DNA from: Methylomarinum sp965277025
GTDB lineage: Bacteria > Pseudomonadota > Gammaproteobacteria > Methylococcales > Methylomonadaceae
Length of the DNA: 64,000 nt
Direction: 5' to 3'
NCBI GenBank assembly: GCA_965277025.1
Contig: OZ255706.1
Span: 2,356,001-2,420,000, forward strand
Each line of letters opens with the position of its first letter. The stretch's first letter is position 1. Shown here piece after piece: positions 1 through 9,061 of the stretch. The position numbers were made by a program, and so were the translations under genes. The notes under the pieces are model-generated. The model ran no database searches. It was not told the DNA's origin and saw only the letters and a list, made by a program, of their open reading frames with translations.

Positions 1-1004
1 ATACAATCTAATCCATATCGAAACAGGCTTTGCGCGAGCCGCTGATGTGTTTTGGTTTTTATTGGTAACTCGCAATCATGTTTCCATTCGCCTGCTTTAT
101 GTGACCAACAGAAAGCAATAACGGGAAGTACTAACAATTTTTTGATCCGAAGATAACCGACTACACGCGTTTCCTCAAGTTTGAATCCCCGTCCTTTTAA
201 ACCGCCGAAAAGCGTTTCGATTTCCCAACGCAAGCCATAAATTTTAATCGCATCAGGGTTCAAATGCTGACAGACGATGATTAATAACTCACCATCACTC
301 AGCCGTAACCCACTGAGATAAATTGAACAATTTCCCAAATAGCGCGCTGTTGAGAGGTGTCGTGTGCTACCCGGCTTAAGCCCATAAAACAAACGCTCTA
401 CGCGTATTCGCTGGCCTTGGGCATTGGTTGTCCATGCGTTGTTGCGAATACGGATATAAAAGGGAATCTCTTGCTCAAACAACCAGCCCATCCATTCGTC
501 TCCAATAAACTCCCGATCAGCCAAAAGACCTTTGATGTGATGTCGGCCAAACTGCGCAATAAAGCGTTTCATCAGCGCTATACGTTCCTTCGTATTAGAG
601 TTGCCCCGCTTGTTTAAAGGCAACCAATACACAGGAATGGCGGCACCCCGATAAACCACGGCAAGCACCAGCAGATTAATATTGGTTTTACCCCACTTCC
701 AATTCGTCCTGTCTAACGTCAGATAGTAATCCTGATCAGTGAAACCAAACAGTTTCATGATGAAATGAGCGACTTCATTGTAATCCAGCCAATGGTCACT
801 GAAAAATCGTTGCATCCGTCGATATCGTGAGGAAATTTTTGCCCGACGGGGAAAGAATACGGCGAGCTGGGCCAGATTGACCGTGCTAACTGCCATCAAA
901 GCAATTAACATACCCACAAAACAAACGATTCTTGCCTTGTTCCATTGAAAGTGCTCAGTTAATATGACGGTCAGCTCGTTGATTTGTAATGTCCCGTTAT
1001 TCAT
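1..1004 (-). CDS. IS4-family transposase, C-terminus off the window
   Basis: The start codon is at 1004 and the frame runs off the left edge. It matches the 372-aa transposase at 55454-56572 with scattered substitutions and no indel that I can see. The DDE residues are in LDRTNWKWG, ADREFIG and RWEIETLFG. It is probably functional if the missing end is intact. Confidence 0.88.
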   Translation of the reverse strand, partial: MNNGTLQINELTVILTEHFQWNKARIVCFVGMLIALMAVSTVNLAQLAVFFPRRAKISSRYRRMQRFFSDHWLDYNEVAHFIMKLFGFTDQDYYLTLDRTNWKWGKTNINLLVLAVVYRGAAIPVYWLPLNKRGNSNTKERIALMKRFIAQFGRHHIKGLLADREFIGDEWMGWLFEQEIPFYIRIRNNAWTTNAQGQRIRVERLFYGLKPGSTRHLSTARYLGNCSIYLSGLRLSDGELLIIVCQHLNPDAIKIYGLRWEIETLFGGLKGRGFKLEETRVVGYLRIKKLLVLPVIAFCWSHKAGEWKHDCELPIKTKTHQRLAQSLFRYGLDC

Positions 1005-1084
1005 ATTCGCTAAAACAAAATGCGGTATTTAATTACATTTCAACGAGCTACGCCAGCTTTTAATATTTTTTGTCATGTACAGAG
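1..1084 (-). mobile_element. IS4-family element, copy 1 (cut by window edge)
   Basis: This is near-identical to the complete copy at 55431-56652; by alignment about 138 bp of its left end lie outside the window. The right inverted repeat (18 bp, ending TGTACAGAG) closes at 1084. It inserts into the 3' part of the AhbB/NirD-like gene and truncates it. Confidence 0.93.
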
Positions 1085-1362
1085 ACTTCAGGATACAAAT
1101 TGATCAGGCGAGCTATCTGTTCCAGCTCACTCTCAGGTACTGCGACAGCTGCCAACAGACTTTTACCGATTTTATTGGGCTGAATGACACTACCAATACG
1201 CTGGATCAAGACTTTATCCTTCAGTACTTGCATCGCCTCCAACACATCTTGTTCAGAGACCGATAATAGCCTTGCAATGTCAAAAAAAGGTCGGGGCGTC
1301 AACGGGAAATCCTGCTGAAAATCATTCAACAGCTGTTTTTCCAGGTGGCTTAGTTCCATCAT
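1085..1362 (-). pseudogene. AhbB/NirD-type siroheme decarboxylase family protein, 3' end lost to an IS
   Basis: About 92 codons remain of a gene normally near 150-170 codons. The visible part is the N-terminal winged helix of the Lrp/AsnC-like heme d1 proteins (start LSHLEKQLLNDFQQDFPL, then RIGSVIQPNKIG and INLYPEVS). Family members (NirD, NirL, NirG, NirH, AhbA/B) decarboxylate siroheme on the way to heme d1 or heme. Its ATG overlaps the nirF stop as ATGA (1359-1362), so the two were translationally coupled. The reading enters the IS4 element at 1084 just before the expected HNYER-type motif and stops at 1060. The fold of the remnant is probably incomplete. The exact paralogue cannot be told. 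Confidence 0.8.
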
Positions 1363-2528
1363 AACCCTAGTCTATAAGCGCGTGATGTAAAAAAAATGCC
1401 ACTGGGCTTTTGGGCCTCGATAACAGCCTGCTCGGCAAAACTGTCTGTATCATAAACGATGACCCGGTTTTCATCCCGAACCGATACCCATACTTGTTCG
1501 CCTCGCGGGGTAAATTCCATATGCAATACGGCCTTCCCCGGCTGTAAATGCTTGACGATGGAAAAATCCTTGACATCGATCACCTGAACATGCCGATTAT
1601 CCGGAAAGGCGAAATTCACCCAGATATGCCGTCCATCCGGCCGCGCCATGACAAACACCGGCTGACCCAACATCGGAATGGTTCTGACCCGCTTCCAGCT
1701 TTCCTTATCGATGACCAGTACTTCATGCCGGCCAACCGCCGGAACGAATAAAAACAGGCCGGTATCGGCCCAGCCTTCCAGATGCGGCATTTTGTAAACC
1801 GGTCTTTTTTCGTCATCTTTGCCATATTCCGGTAACAAGCGGCGAACGCCTTGTTCCGGCTGCCATAAATCCAGCATAGCCAGCCCCTTCTCACCAAACA
1901 AACCGGCAATGTAATAACGGCCCTGCGTGCTTAACAGCGCATCATAGGGCTGGCGGCCGACATTGGGGAAGCGAGTGATTGCAGGCTTTGAGACATTTTG
2001 AACATTCACCAGCCAGATCTCCCCGATGTCGAACAAGCTAAACGCGAACCCTTGACCGGGCGTATCAACCAGTCCGACGACACGGGAAGTTTTACCTTGT
2101 TTATCCAACGCCGGAATATCGGCCAGTTGCGCCAATGTTTCGCTGGAAAATATTTTTACGCCGCCGGGTGAATAGTTGGAAACGGCAATCAACTGGCCAT
2201 CCTGGGAAATCGCCCCACCGATACTGTTTTTTGCCTGCACAATTCTTTTGACGACCTTGTCTTGCAGCAAATCGATTTTGCTTAAACCCCCATCACGGCC
2301 AAAAACAAAGGCGTAGCGTTGATCGCGGGAAAATACAACAGAGGCATGGGACAAATCGCCCAGATCTTCAATACGAAAAAGGATTTTTCGTTGTGAAGTG
2401 CTGACAATCAAGACGCTACCTTGCGCCCGTTCGATCACGACACCCAGATCACCGGTAGCGCGAAGTTCGGCATGCGCGAGCAAACCAAAAAAAGACAGGA
2501 TTAAGAGTATGCTGATTCTGACAATCAT
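1359..2528 (-). CDS. nirF: NirF-like heme d1 biosynthesis protein
   Basis: About 389 residues with an N-terminal hydrophobic signal (MIVRISILLILSFFGLLAHA) followed by a beta-propeller of cytochrome d1 type. Repeated blade-like segments such as GDLGVVIERAQGSV, LIAVSNYSPGG, GRQPYDALLS and GRHIWVNFAFPDN match NirF. In cytochrome cd1 nitrite reductase systems NirF acts in the periplasm in the last steps of heme d1 formation. I prefer the ATG at 2528, which begins the signal peptide; a GTG at 2537 is possible and neither has a clear Shine-Dalgarno. The coupled downstream partner is truncated, and no nirS is in the window, so heme d1 synthesis depends on genes off to the left or is lost. NirF versus a free cytochrome d1-domain protein is inferred from size and neighbour. 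Confidence 0.82.
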   Translation of the reverse strand: MIVRISILLILSFFGLLAHAELRATGDLGVVIERAQGSVLIVSTSQRKILFRIEDLGDLSHASVVFSRDQRYAFVFGRDGGLSKIDLLQDKVVKRIVQAKNSIGGAISQDGQLIAVSNYSPGGVKIFSSETLAQLADIPALDKQGKTSRVVGLVDTPGQGFAFSLFDIGEIWLVNVQNVSKPAITRFPNVGRQPYDALLSTQGRYYIAGLFGEKGLAMLDLWQPEQGVRRLLPEYGKDDEKRPVYKMPHLEGWADTGLFLFVPAVGRHEVLVIDKESWKRVRTIPMLGQPVFVMARPDGRHIWVNFAFPDNRHVQVIDVKDFSIVKHLQPGKAVLHMEFTPRGEQVWVSVRDENRVIVYDTDSFAEQAVIEAQKPSGIFFTSRAYRLGL

Positions 2529-2645
2529 GAGCGCCACAGAACAAAAATCAAAACGCTAATCTTACCATGAAGCGCAAATAGCTTCTCAGTAGGTTTGCGG
2601 AAGGAGATTAAGCCTGATTGGCCTAAAAAAGGGGGGATTATTATT

Positions 2646-2940
2646 AGAAACGCTGAACAAATCATCCATGATTTGTCAGCGACCGCAAAACGGAAATGCG
2701 ATTCCCGCTTTGCTTACAAAATCAATAGCTTGCAGCTATCAATTTTGGTGACACATCCCTGTGTCACGAGAAACGCTGAACCAATCATCCATGATGTGTC
2801 GGCGACCGCAAAACGGAAATGTGATTCCCGCTTTGCTTACAAAATCAATGGCTTGCAGCCATCTATTTTGACGACACATCCCTGTGTCGCGGGAAACGCT
2901 GAACCAATCATCCCTGATGTGTCAGCCCCCGTAAAGTGGT
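2646..2940. repeat. DRE palindromic repeat, tandem array of 2.4 units (period 123 bp)
   Basis: The motif CGCTGAAC recurs at 2651, 2774 and 2897, exactly 123 bp apart. Each unit holds AATCATCCATGATTTGTCAGC, an AT-rich dyad around CAATAGCTTGCAGCTATC and the hairpin GACACATCCCTGTGTC. The third unit is cut off after about 44 bp. It fills the gap between nirF and the LysM gene. The reading frame that crosses it (2595-2945) is a translation of the repeat, not a gene. Confidence 0.9.
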
Positions 2941-2941
2941 G

Positions 2942-3407
2942 TTAATCCTTTGGAATGCGAATTTTCTGTCCAGGATAAATCAAGTCAGGGTCAAGAATCA
3001 CTTCTCGATTGGCTCCAAAAATCCGCATATAAGCCATTGCATCGCCATAATATTTTTTGGCGATTTTTGACAAGGTATCGCCGCTTTTAATTTCATAATA
3101 CTCAACATTGCCCGGTTCCAGTGCTGCCAGCACATCGATGGGCTGATCAGATTCAGGATCGTTGATTTCTATTTTAGCGACAACCTTTTCCACCCCTTCA
3201 ATATTCCCTGCAATTAAAATTGCTTTTTGTGCAGCTTCTGGACTATCGGTTTTACCAATTAGCGTGACCACACCATCCTTAAAACCACACTCATATCTTC
3301 GATACCCGGGTTGTTTTCCCGAAAATGCTCGGCAATCTTTTTTGCGGCATCTTCATCGCTGTTAAAAAGTTTTTTCCGATATCTTTTGCAAAATCAAATA
3401 AACCCAT
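2942..3407 (-). pseudogene. BON-LysM protein (YgaU/Kbp-like), frame broken twice
   Basis: The intact part (2942-3271) encodes the end of a BON domain (GNIEGVEKVVAKIEIND) and a C-terminal LysM domain (YYEIKSGDTLSKIAKKYYGD to IYPGQKIRIPKD). The true start is the ATG at 3407, preceded by AGGAGATAG, beginning MGLFDFAKDIGK. Two one-base deficits break the frame: an A-run (six A, seven expected) near 3371-3376 and a T-run (four, five expected) near 3274-3278 on the coding strand. Repairing both gives about 156 residues, the usual YgaU/Kbp size. Family members are small cytoplasmic potassium-binding stress proteins. Both lesions are in homopolymers, so sequencing error is possible. Confidence 0.82.
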
Positions 3408-3420
3408 TATCTATCTCCTG

Positions 3421-3866
3421 TTAAAAAAACTTCTTGGCTAAATTAATCAGATCATCACTGACATCACCGTCATTATCACTATCTAAAAACGAAACCAGCA
3501 TATCGGTAAGGTCTCCAGATCCACTGTCCGAAGTTTGCAACTGACTTGTGGCACTGACTCTTTGACTTAATGAGCCCATTACAATCGTAGCCGCCATCGG
3601 TAACAATTGTTTGACCAGACTGGAATCCACATTCGTCGTTTCCGCCACCTTGCTGGCCACTTGTCGACTGACATCCTTACTGCCGAATACTTCTCCCAAT
3701 ACGGCATTACCTTCATCAATGGCAACTGGTTCCGCAAGTTTCTCGGGCTGCTCCACATATTGCTGATATTGACCCAGGCTGTTTAACAAACTACCCAAAC
3801 CACTCGATTGACCAATATTCTGCTGAATACTTTTAGAAATAACCGGCATAAGCTGATTGACCACCT
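3421..3866 (-). pseudogene. DUF937 (YidB-like) protein, 5' end deleted at an IS630 junction
   Basis: About 148 residues remain, from VVNQLMPVISKSIQQNIGQ through a low-complexity middle to FLDSDNDGDVSDDLINLAKKFF, an EF-hand-like acidic tail typical of DUF937 proteins. Function is not established for the family. The usual N-terminal 30-40 residues are missing. The coding strand runs directly into the IS630 element at about 3865, which has also lost its own left end. The gene lies 13 bp upstream of the LysM gene, so the two were probably one operon. The apparent start at 3864 is internal. Confidence 0.8.
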
Positions 3867-3900
3867 GAATAATACTATATTAAATTCAGCAGGTGATATC

Positions 3901-4401
3901 ATGCCACGTCTAACAGCAGCCCCAATCAGTTTAACAGAAGAACAACGCACGTTATTGCAAGGCACAGTGCGTAAACATACAAGTCCTCAGAATTTGGTGA
4001 CACGTTGCCGTATTATATTGTTGGCAGATGAAGGCATCAGTGTACATGAAACCATGCGCCAGTTAAAAACTGGACGGACAACTGTTCAAAATTGGCGAAA
4101 ACGCTGGTTACAGAACAGTGAACAAGAAAATCCTTTAGCCCGGCTTCAAGATGCACCGCGAAGCGGTGCGCCTGCTATCTATACGGCGGAGCAAATTTGC
4201 AGCATTATCGCGATAGCCTGCGAACGCCCAGAGGATAGTCAACGCCCGATCACTCATTGGACGCAACAAGAAATAGCCGATGAAGCGATAAAACGGGGCA
4301 TTGTTGATTATATTTCACAGCGCTCTGTTGGGCGCTTTTTAAAAAGAAGCGGACCTGCAACCCCACCGGATGAAAGGCTGGTTGACGGCAAAAAAAGATG
4401 A
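3901..4401 (+). CDS. IS630 transposase OrfA (HTH part)
   Basis: The ATG at 3901 has AGGTG upstream. The protein has an N-terminal helix-turn-helix (ISVHETMRQLKTGRTTVQNW) and a second HTH-like stretch (PITHWTQQEIADEAI). The last ~30 codons leave the conserved frame, as in all three copies, at a TTTTTAAAAAG run. Confidence 0.85.
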   Translation: MPRLTAAPISLTEEQRTLLQGTVRKHTSPQNLVTRCRIILLADEGISVHETMRQLKTGRTTVQNWRKRWLQNSEQENPLARLQDAPRSGAPAIYTAEQICSIIAIACERPEDSQRPITHWTQQEIADEAIKRGIVDYISQRSVGRFLKRSGPATPPDERLVDGKKR

Positions 4402-5099
4402 ATACTTCGACGAGAAGTGTCAAGATATTTGCGAAACCTACCAACGGGCTTTGGAGCGGGAAGAGCAAGGCATCAAAACGATTTCGATTGATGAAATGAC
4501 AGGGATTCAAGCTTTAGAGCGAGCAGCGCAGACATTGCCGATGAAGAAAGGAAAAGTTGAACGACAAGAATTTGAATATATTCGACATGGTACCCAGACC
4601 TTGATTGCAGGTTTTGATGTGGCCACGGGTGAAGTAATGGGAAGTATAGGAGAAACTCGAACAGAGCAAGATTTTGCCGAGTTTTTGAACCTGCTTTTTC
4701 ATCAACAACCCAAACAAACCCATTGGCATTTAGTCATGGATAATCTCAATACACATTGTTCAGAATCGGTGGTTCGATTAATTGCCGAAAAAATTTCGTA
4801 TTCAGGAGAATTAGGGGTTAAAGGAAAAGAGGGTATTTTGAAATCAATGGAAAGTCGTACTGCTTTTTTGACTAACTCAAACCATCCTGTTGTTTTTCAT
4901 TTTACCCCTAAGCATTGTTCATGGCTTAATCAGATAGAGATCTGGTTTTCTATTTTAATGCGTAAAGTAATCCGGCGCGGCAACTTTAAATCTAAAGAGG
5001 ATTTAAACAAAAAAAATAGCGGATTTCATAAAATATTTCAATGAAACCATGGCTAAGCCTTTTCGTTGGACGTATCAGGCTAAGCCACTTACTCAATAG
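4370..5099 (+). pseudogene. IS630 transposase OrfB, frameshifted near the end
   Basis: This is the catalytic DDE part (ISIDEMTGIQ, HLVMDNLNTH, HCSWLNQIEIWF). An A-run near 5008-5015 has eight A where copy c has seven, so the last ~25 residues are replaced and the frame stops at 5044 instead of 5099. The catalytic residues precede the lesion. Confidence 0.85.
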
Positions 5100-5218
5100 A
5101 GTGAGGACTTGCGCTTGTTTGCACTAGTAACGATTCTAAAATCCCCATCCCCACACCTTTTAATATGGTAAAAAAGTAAAGCTTGTCATTACAAAATGAA
5201 CCCGAGGTGAATACAGAA

Positions 5219-6064
5219 TCATGCAACAGATACGTTAAACCCCATTTTTTCCACTTCACTGGCAAATAATTGCATTTGCGCTGGTTTTAGCGGACTAATG
5301 TCTTTAGCTTCCGGTTGTAATGAAGGTCTTGCCAGAGTGTATAACATCACGTCACTAACCGGACTACACTGTTTGATCTGTTCAAAGAGTCGTAAAAAAT
5401 CTTCCTGGGCTTTTTTGTGCCAGGGGTAAGCTGAATAATTCAGCAAACAAGTTTGAATTTTTGTATGGCAGAGTTCACTACTTTTTTGCAAGCGCTGCAA
5501 AATTTTTTCATTGCTATCGCGGCAATCATTGATTGCTTTACGACCGGCCAAACTGCCACTGTCGATTTTGAACCAGACCTCTCCGCCGTATGCATGCAAA
5601 CGTTGTAAACCTGTTTGAACCTTTAGCTTGTTCAATTGACTGCCATTGCTAATCAAAACAAATTGACTATCAGGCAAAACCTTATATTCAATCGCAATCT
5701 TTGCAATTAAATCAACAGCTCGATCAAACTCTGCCACGCTGGTTGGCTCACCATTTCCAGATAAAGCAATATCTTTGACCTGTTGCAATGCCGTTGAAAC
5801 TTCAAATTGACGGTAAAACTCTCCATTTTGAATTTGTTGCAGAAAAAAATCTAATTCTGCTGCCAACAAGGAAAAATCAATCGGGGGAGCCCCCCCTCGG
5901 ATCAAATCAGGTACTTGGCAATAAATACATCGCCAGTTGCAAGCGTTATTCGTATTGAAATTGATTCCTATGGAAAGACCACCAGAACGCCTTGAAAGAA
6001 CTGGATAAACATATTTTAAGCCTACCACATCTCGGCTATGGTTAATTGTCGATAATTTTTGCAT
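5219..6064 (-). CDS. Radical SAM domain protein of unknown substrate
   Basis: 281 residues. The radical SAM cysteine motif is CNWRCIYC (CxxxCxxC) near residue 42, followed by a GNGEPT motif typical of the SAM-binding GGE-type loop and ISNGS further on. The fold is a partial TIM barrel that holds a [4Fe-4S] cluster and cleaves S-adenosylmethionine. It resembles COG0731-like radical SAM proteins; the substrate is unknown. There is no second cluster-binding cysteine set at the C-terminus. It is a single gene on the minus strand, about 140 bp downstream of the BaeRF remnant and separated from it by a terminator. Confidence 0.82.
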   Translation of the reverse strand: MQKLSTINHSRDVVGLKYVYPVLSRRSGGLSIGINFNTNNACNWRCIYCQVPDLIRGGAPPIDFSLLAAELDFFLQQIQNGEFYRQFEVSTALQQVKDIALSGNGEPTSVAEFDRAVDLIAKIAIEYKVLPDSQFVLISNGSQLNKLKVQTGLQRLHAYGGEVWFKIDSGSLAGRKAINDCRDSNEKILQRLQKSSELCHTKIQTCLLNYSAYPWHKKAQEDFLRLFEQIKQCSPVSDVMLYTLARPSLQPEAKDISPLKPAQMQLFASEVEKMGFNVSVA

Positions 6065-6108
6065 CGTTTAAGACTACTTATTTCCACTTATTCAAACAAG
6101 CCTGATAA

Positions 6109-6146
6109 TAAAAAAGGGCTTGAAAAGTCATCTTCTCAAGCCCTTC
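6109..6146 (-). terminator. Rho-independent terminator behind the BaeRF gene
   Basis: The stem GGGCTTGA (6116-6123) pairs with TCAAGCCC (6136-6143) and is followed on the minus strand by a run of T. It lies between the BaeRF stop and the radical SAM start. Confidence 0.85.
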
Positions 6147-6203
6147 AAGATGCATCAAATGTTAACTATAAAATCTTGGCATCGATAGAATCAATTGCAG
6201 CTT

Positions 6204-7454
6204 TTAATAACGCAACAGTCCACCGACAATACCATTAGCTTCAGCAATACGACGATGTCCTTGATCACGAATGACTTCCACATCGCCACCGGTCTGTAAT
6301 ACATGGGCAGCCATGTCACCGATAATATCGCTCTTTTTAATAAACTGCTCGGATTCGCAATAAGGACATTTTTCAGGCGCCTGATCTTGCAAATCAGCAA
6401 ATAAGGCCTGGCATTGCTGACATTGCCAGCCTTTTTGAATAAAACCAGCCGGATAAATTAACGTTTTCAAGCGATATTCCTGATCCGCCAAAACGGTATC
6501 TGCAACACCAGCGACTACAAGCCCATTGGATTTTTCAAGCTCGTTAGTCCATTCATCAAGATTTTCTTTTTCTTCTCTTAACTCCGCCTCTCTAACCAGT
6601 GCAGCGACTTGATCTCTAACTTCATTTAATGAGGCTGACAAACTTAATGTCTGACAACCAATAAATTTAGATTTTAGAGAAGCAGGTAGATAGTCGACCA
6701 GATGTTTTGCTTCCTGTTCATCAGGACTAGCCAATACTAACCATTTCCAGCCAGCTTTTTCGGCGACCTTGTTAATCGCAATCCCTGCCTGACGTAAAAA
6801 GCGTTTATAGTGTTCCCGCTGCTAATTTTTGTGGTTATGCTCACCCCATCCATGCCAAGTATGAGACTTGGTTAAGGCCACAGATTCCGGATTCTTCATC
6901 GCCACTGAATATTCAGCCACTTCACCCATCGAGTACAGATAAAAATGAATTTTTTCTTTGTCAAAAACAACCACTCCAGTTTCGGGGTACTCATCTTTTT
7001 GTACCACCAAGGGCGATATCACTGCTGTTTGTCCCCAGTTAACCAAGTCAGCGGGGGCTTCAGGCAAGTGAAAAGCGACAAATAAATCATAATCAACCTT
7101 GCCTTTTTTAACCAACAATCTTGATGGAACCGCAAACAAAGCAATACCCTTACCTTTTATGGCGGTTGGTTGGTTTTGTAACCAGTCGCTTACATCATCA
7201 ACAACCTCATCAAAAGTTTGTTTTTCTTCTCTGTTCCAGTCATTTTCCTGCTGCTCCCTGATCGCTTTAACACCATTTTTAAAACGCGTCATAACCGAGT
7301 TGCTTTGCACAGCCTCTGGCGTTAAATCCAGATACACACTCAAAACACCTGCAGTGGAATATATTTCTTTCAGGTTGATAATAGTTTCCTTATCAAGAAA
7401 ATCATACCCCCGTTCGTCATCACCTATCAGGTCCAGTGTAAGTAAATCTGTATA
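6204..7454 (-). pseudogene. BaeRF (bacterial eRF1-like) protein, IS-interrupted and with an in-frame amber
   Basis: The gene reads from an ATG at 8802 (AAGGAGAGATT before it), is interrupted after four codons by an IS3 element, and resumes at 7454 as TDLLTLDLIGDDERGYDF. It then continues to 6204, except for an in-frame TAG at 6822-6824 between HNHKN and QREHYKRFL. Both sides of the TAG share one frame, so this is a nonsense change rather than a frameshift. The C-terminal half has a zinc-ribbon-like CQQC/CPYC pair and ends GDVEVIRDQGHRRIAEANGI, typical of the eRF1 domain 3-like part. Repaired length is about 420 residues. The family is archaeo-eukaryotic release-factor-like; its bacterial role is poorly known. 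Confidence 0.8.
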
Positions 7455-7515
7455 GTGGACCCCGTAATCCGGACAATAGTTTAAACTATGACTATTGAAA
7501 AAAGAGGTACAAAAA

Positions 7516-7809
7516 ATGAGCGAAAAAAAACGGAAAACCTTTAGCGGGGCGCAAAAGGCCAAAATCGCGCTGGAAGCGGTTAAGAACATCAAAACGATCA
7601 ATGAGATTGCTCAAGAGAATGAAGTCCATCCATCTCAGGTAAGCCAATGGAAAAAGGAACTGTTGGCCAATGCGGGAAGCCTGTTTGAAGGCAAACGCGG
7701 GCCGAAAGCGGTGAAGGCGCAAGACAATCCGGACCGTCTGTACGCCAAAATCGGGCAGTTGAATATGGAACTGGATTGGCTTAAAAAAAAGTCCGGGATC
7801 AGCCTATGA
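7516..7809 (+). CDS. IS3-family OrfA
   Basis: The ATG at 7516 follows AAAGAGGTAC; a TTG at 7495 is an alternative. It encodes the HTH of the family (GAQKAKIALEAVKNIKTINE, HPSQVSQWKK) with a short C-terminal leucine-zipper-like stretch. The stop overlaps the orfB start (ATGA). Confidence 0.88.
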   Translation: MSEKKRKTFSGAQKAKIALEAVKNIKTINEIAQENEVHPSQVSQWKKELLANAGSLFEGKRGPKAVKAQDNPDRLYAKIGQLNMELDWLKKKSGISL

Positions 7810-8726
7810 TCACGCGTCAAAGCTGGGTGGATCAAAAAGATGAGTTGGCGTTAAGTCGGCAATGCCAGTTATTGAACGTTACCCGCTCAGTAATCCATGA
7901 ACAGAAAAAACGCCAACAACAGCCGGTGTCTGCTGAAGATCAGCAACTGTTGCGGTTGCTCGACGAAGAATATAGCCGGCATCCTTTTTATGGCTCACGC
8001 CGTATGACAAAGTATTTACGCGGCCTTAACCATCAGGTCAACCGCAAACGGGTTCAGCCGCTGATGCGCATACTGGGGCTGGTCGGCATGGCGCCGGGTC
8101 CGAACACCAGTAAGCCGCATCCTGAGCATAAAGTCTATCCCTATCTGTTAAGAGGCGTCGAGGTGACACGCCCCAACCAGGTTTGGAGTACCGACATCAC
8201 CTATATCCGACTGCCGCAAGGATTTGTTTATCTGGTGGCCATCATGGATTGGTACAGCCGAAAAGTATTGGCATGGCAACTTTCCAATACCATGGACAGC
8301 GCGTTTTGCGTAAATTGTCTGGAGCAGGCCATCAAGACCTATGGCACACCGGAGATATTTAATACCGACCAGGGCGCACAATTCACCAGCGCGGACTTCA
8401 CCGGGGTATTGAGTCAGCATGGCGTGACCATCAGCATGGATGGCCGGGGACGGGCCTTGGACAATATCTTTGTTGAACGACTCTGGCGCACAGTGAAATA
8501 TGAAGAAGTTTATTTGAAGCAATACGGCAACCTGCAAGCACTGTCAGCGGGGTTGACGGACTACTTTGCCTTTTACAACAGCGAACGACCGCATCAGTCG
8601 TTAGGCTATGAAACGCCAGACAGGGTTTATCAATTCGCCACGGGAGGTGGCGCTAAAATCGTGGATAAATATAATGCCGGCACTGCCAGGCAGACGCCGG
8701 GTGAAAATATGGGCCAGAGCCATTGA
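7806..8726 (+). CDS. IS3-family OrfB transposase
   Basis: 306 residues with an HTH_21 region (HPFYGSRRMTKYL) and the rve integrase core. The DDE residues are in STDITYIR, NTDQGAQFTS and FVERLWRTVKYEEVY. It appears intact. Confidence 0.9.
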   Translation: MITRQSWVDQKDELALSRQCQLLNVTRSVIHEQKKRQQQPVSAEDQQLLRLLDEEYSRHPFYGSRRMTKYLRGLNHQVNRKRVQPLMRILGLVGMAPGPNTSKPHPEHKVYPYLLRGVEVTRPNQVWSTDITYIRLPQGFVYLVAIMDWYSRKVLAWQLSNTMDSAFCVNCLEQAIKTYGTPEIFNTDQGAQFTSADFTGVLSQHGVTISMDGRGRALDNIFVERLWRTVKYEEVYLKQYGNLQALSAGLTDYFAFYNSERPHQSLGYETPDRVYQFATGGGAKIVDKYNAGTARQTPGENMGQSH

Positions 8727-8790
8727 GCCTGACTGTTATGAGGGTTCTATCTTAAATTCTCTAATAATTTGTCTGGACAATGGGGTCCAC

Positions 8791-8802
8791 TTTAATATTC
8801 AT
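8791..8802 (-). pseudogene. First four codons of the BaeRF gene beyond the IS3
   Basis: Reads MNIK, with AAGGAGAGATT just upstream, and joins in frame to TDLLTLDLIG at 7454 once the IS3 is removed. The 190 bp upstream (8803-8993) hold no gene I can support and may contain its promoter. Confidence 0.7.
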
Positions 8803-9061
8803 TCAATCTCTCCTTATTTTTTATTTTAAAAATCCAACATGCATTACAGCAATCAATCTTCTGATTCTAATATGGATGTGATTTTCAGAAAAACAAGTTT
8901 ACATCGCTATTTTTCTTTTTTTATCCCAATGAGTAAGTTGCCTGGTAAAAAGAATGACCCTAAAAACCATAAGAATGTGAGAATGTTACAGAACTGATGT
9001 TACGCGCTACGCCGGATAATTGATAAAATTTGAGGATGAACAAAGAGAAATTAGACCTATA

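Larger units (their letters stand above)
3865..5124 (+). mobile_element. IS630-family element, copy a, left end deleted
   Basis: This matches the complete copy at 40749-42060 from CTGAATAATAC onward, so about 52 bp including the left inverted repeat are gone. The right inverted repeat ends GCAC at 5124 followed by TA. The deletion also removed the 5' end of the DUF937 gene, which suggests an IS-mediated adjacent deletion. Confidence 0.9.
7456..8789 (+). mobile_element. IS3-family element
   Basis: The ends are TGGACCCC...TCCGGACAA on the left and the inverted TTGTCTGGACAATGGGGTCCA on the right. It carries overlapping orfA and orfB. It is inserted four codons into the BaeRF gene; deleting 7455-8790 restores a readable MNIKYTDLL start. 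I see no clear target duplication. Confidence 0.9.

Noticed and set aside
2646..2940. Possible CRISPR array
   Set aside because: The units are 123 bp, head-to-tail copies with no spacers of variable sequence and no cas genes.
2595..2945. 116-codon open frame with repeating peptide blocks
   Set aside because: It is the DRE tandem array read as protein; it has no ribosome site and its repeats follow the 123-bp DNA period.
6822..6824. Amber codon read as pyrrolysine or another recoded residue
   Set aside because: There are no pyl genes or other support in the window, and the gene also carries an IS; decay is simpler.
7456..8789. Target-site duplication of the IS3 element
   Set aside because: Flanks are TATAG and CTTTA; I find no convincing direct repeat.
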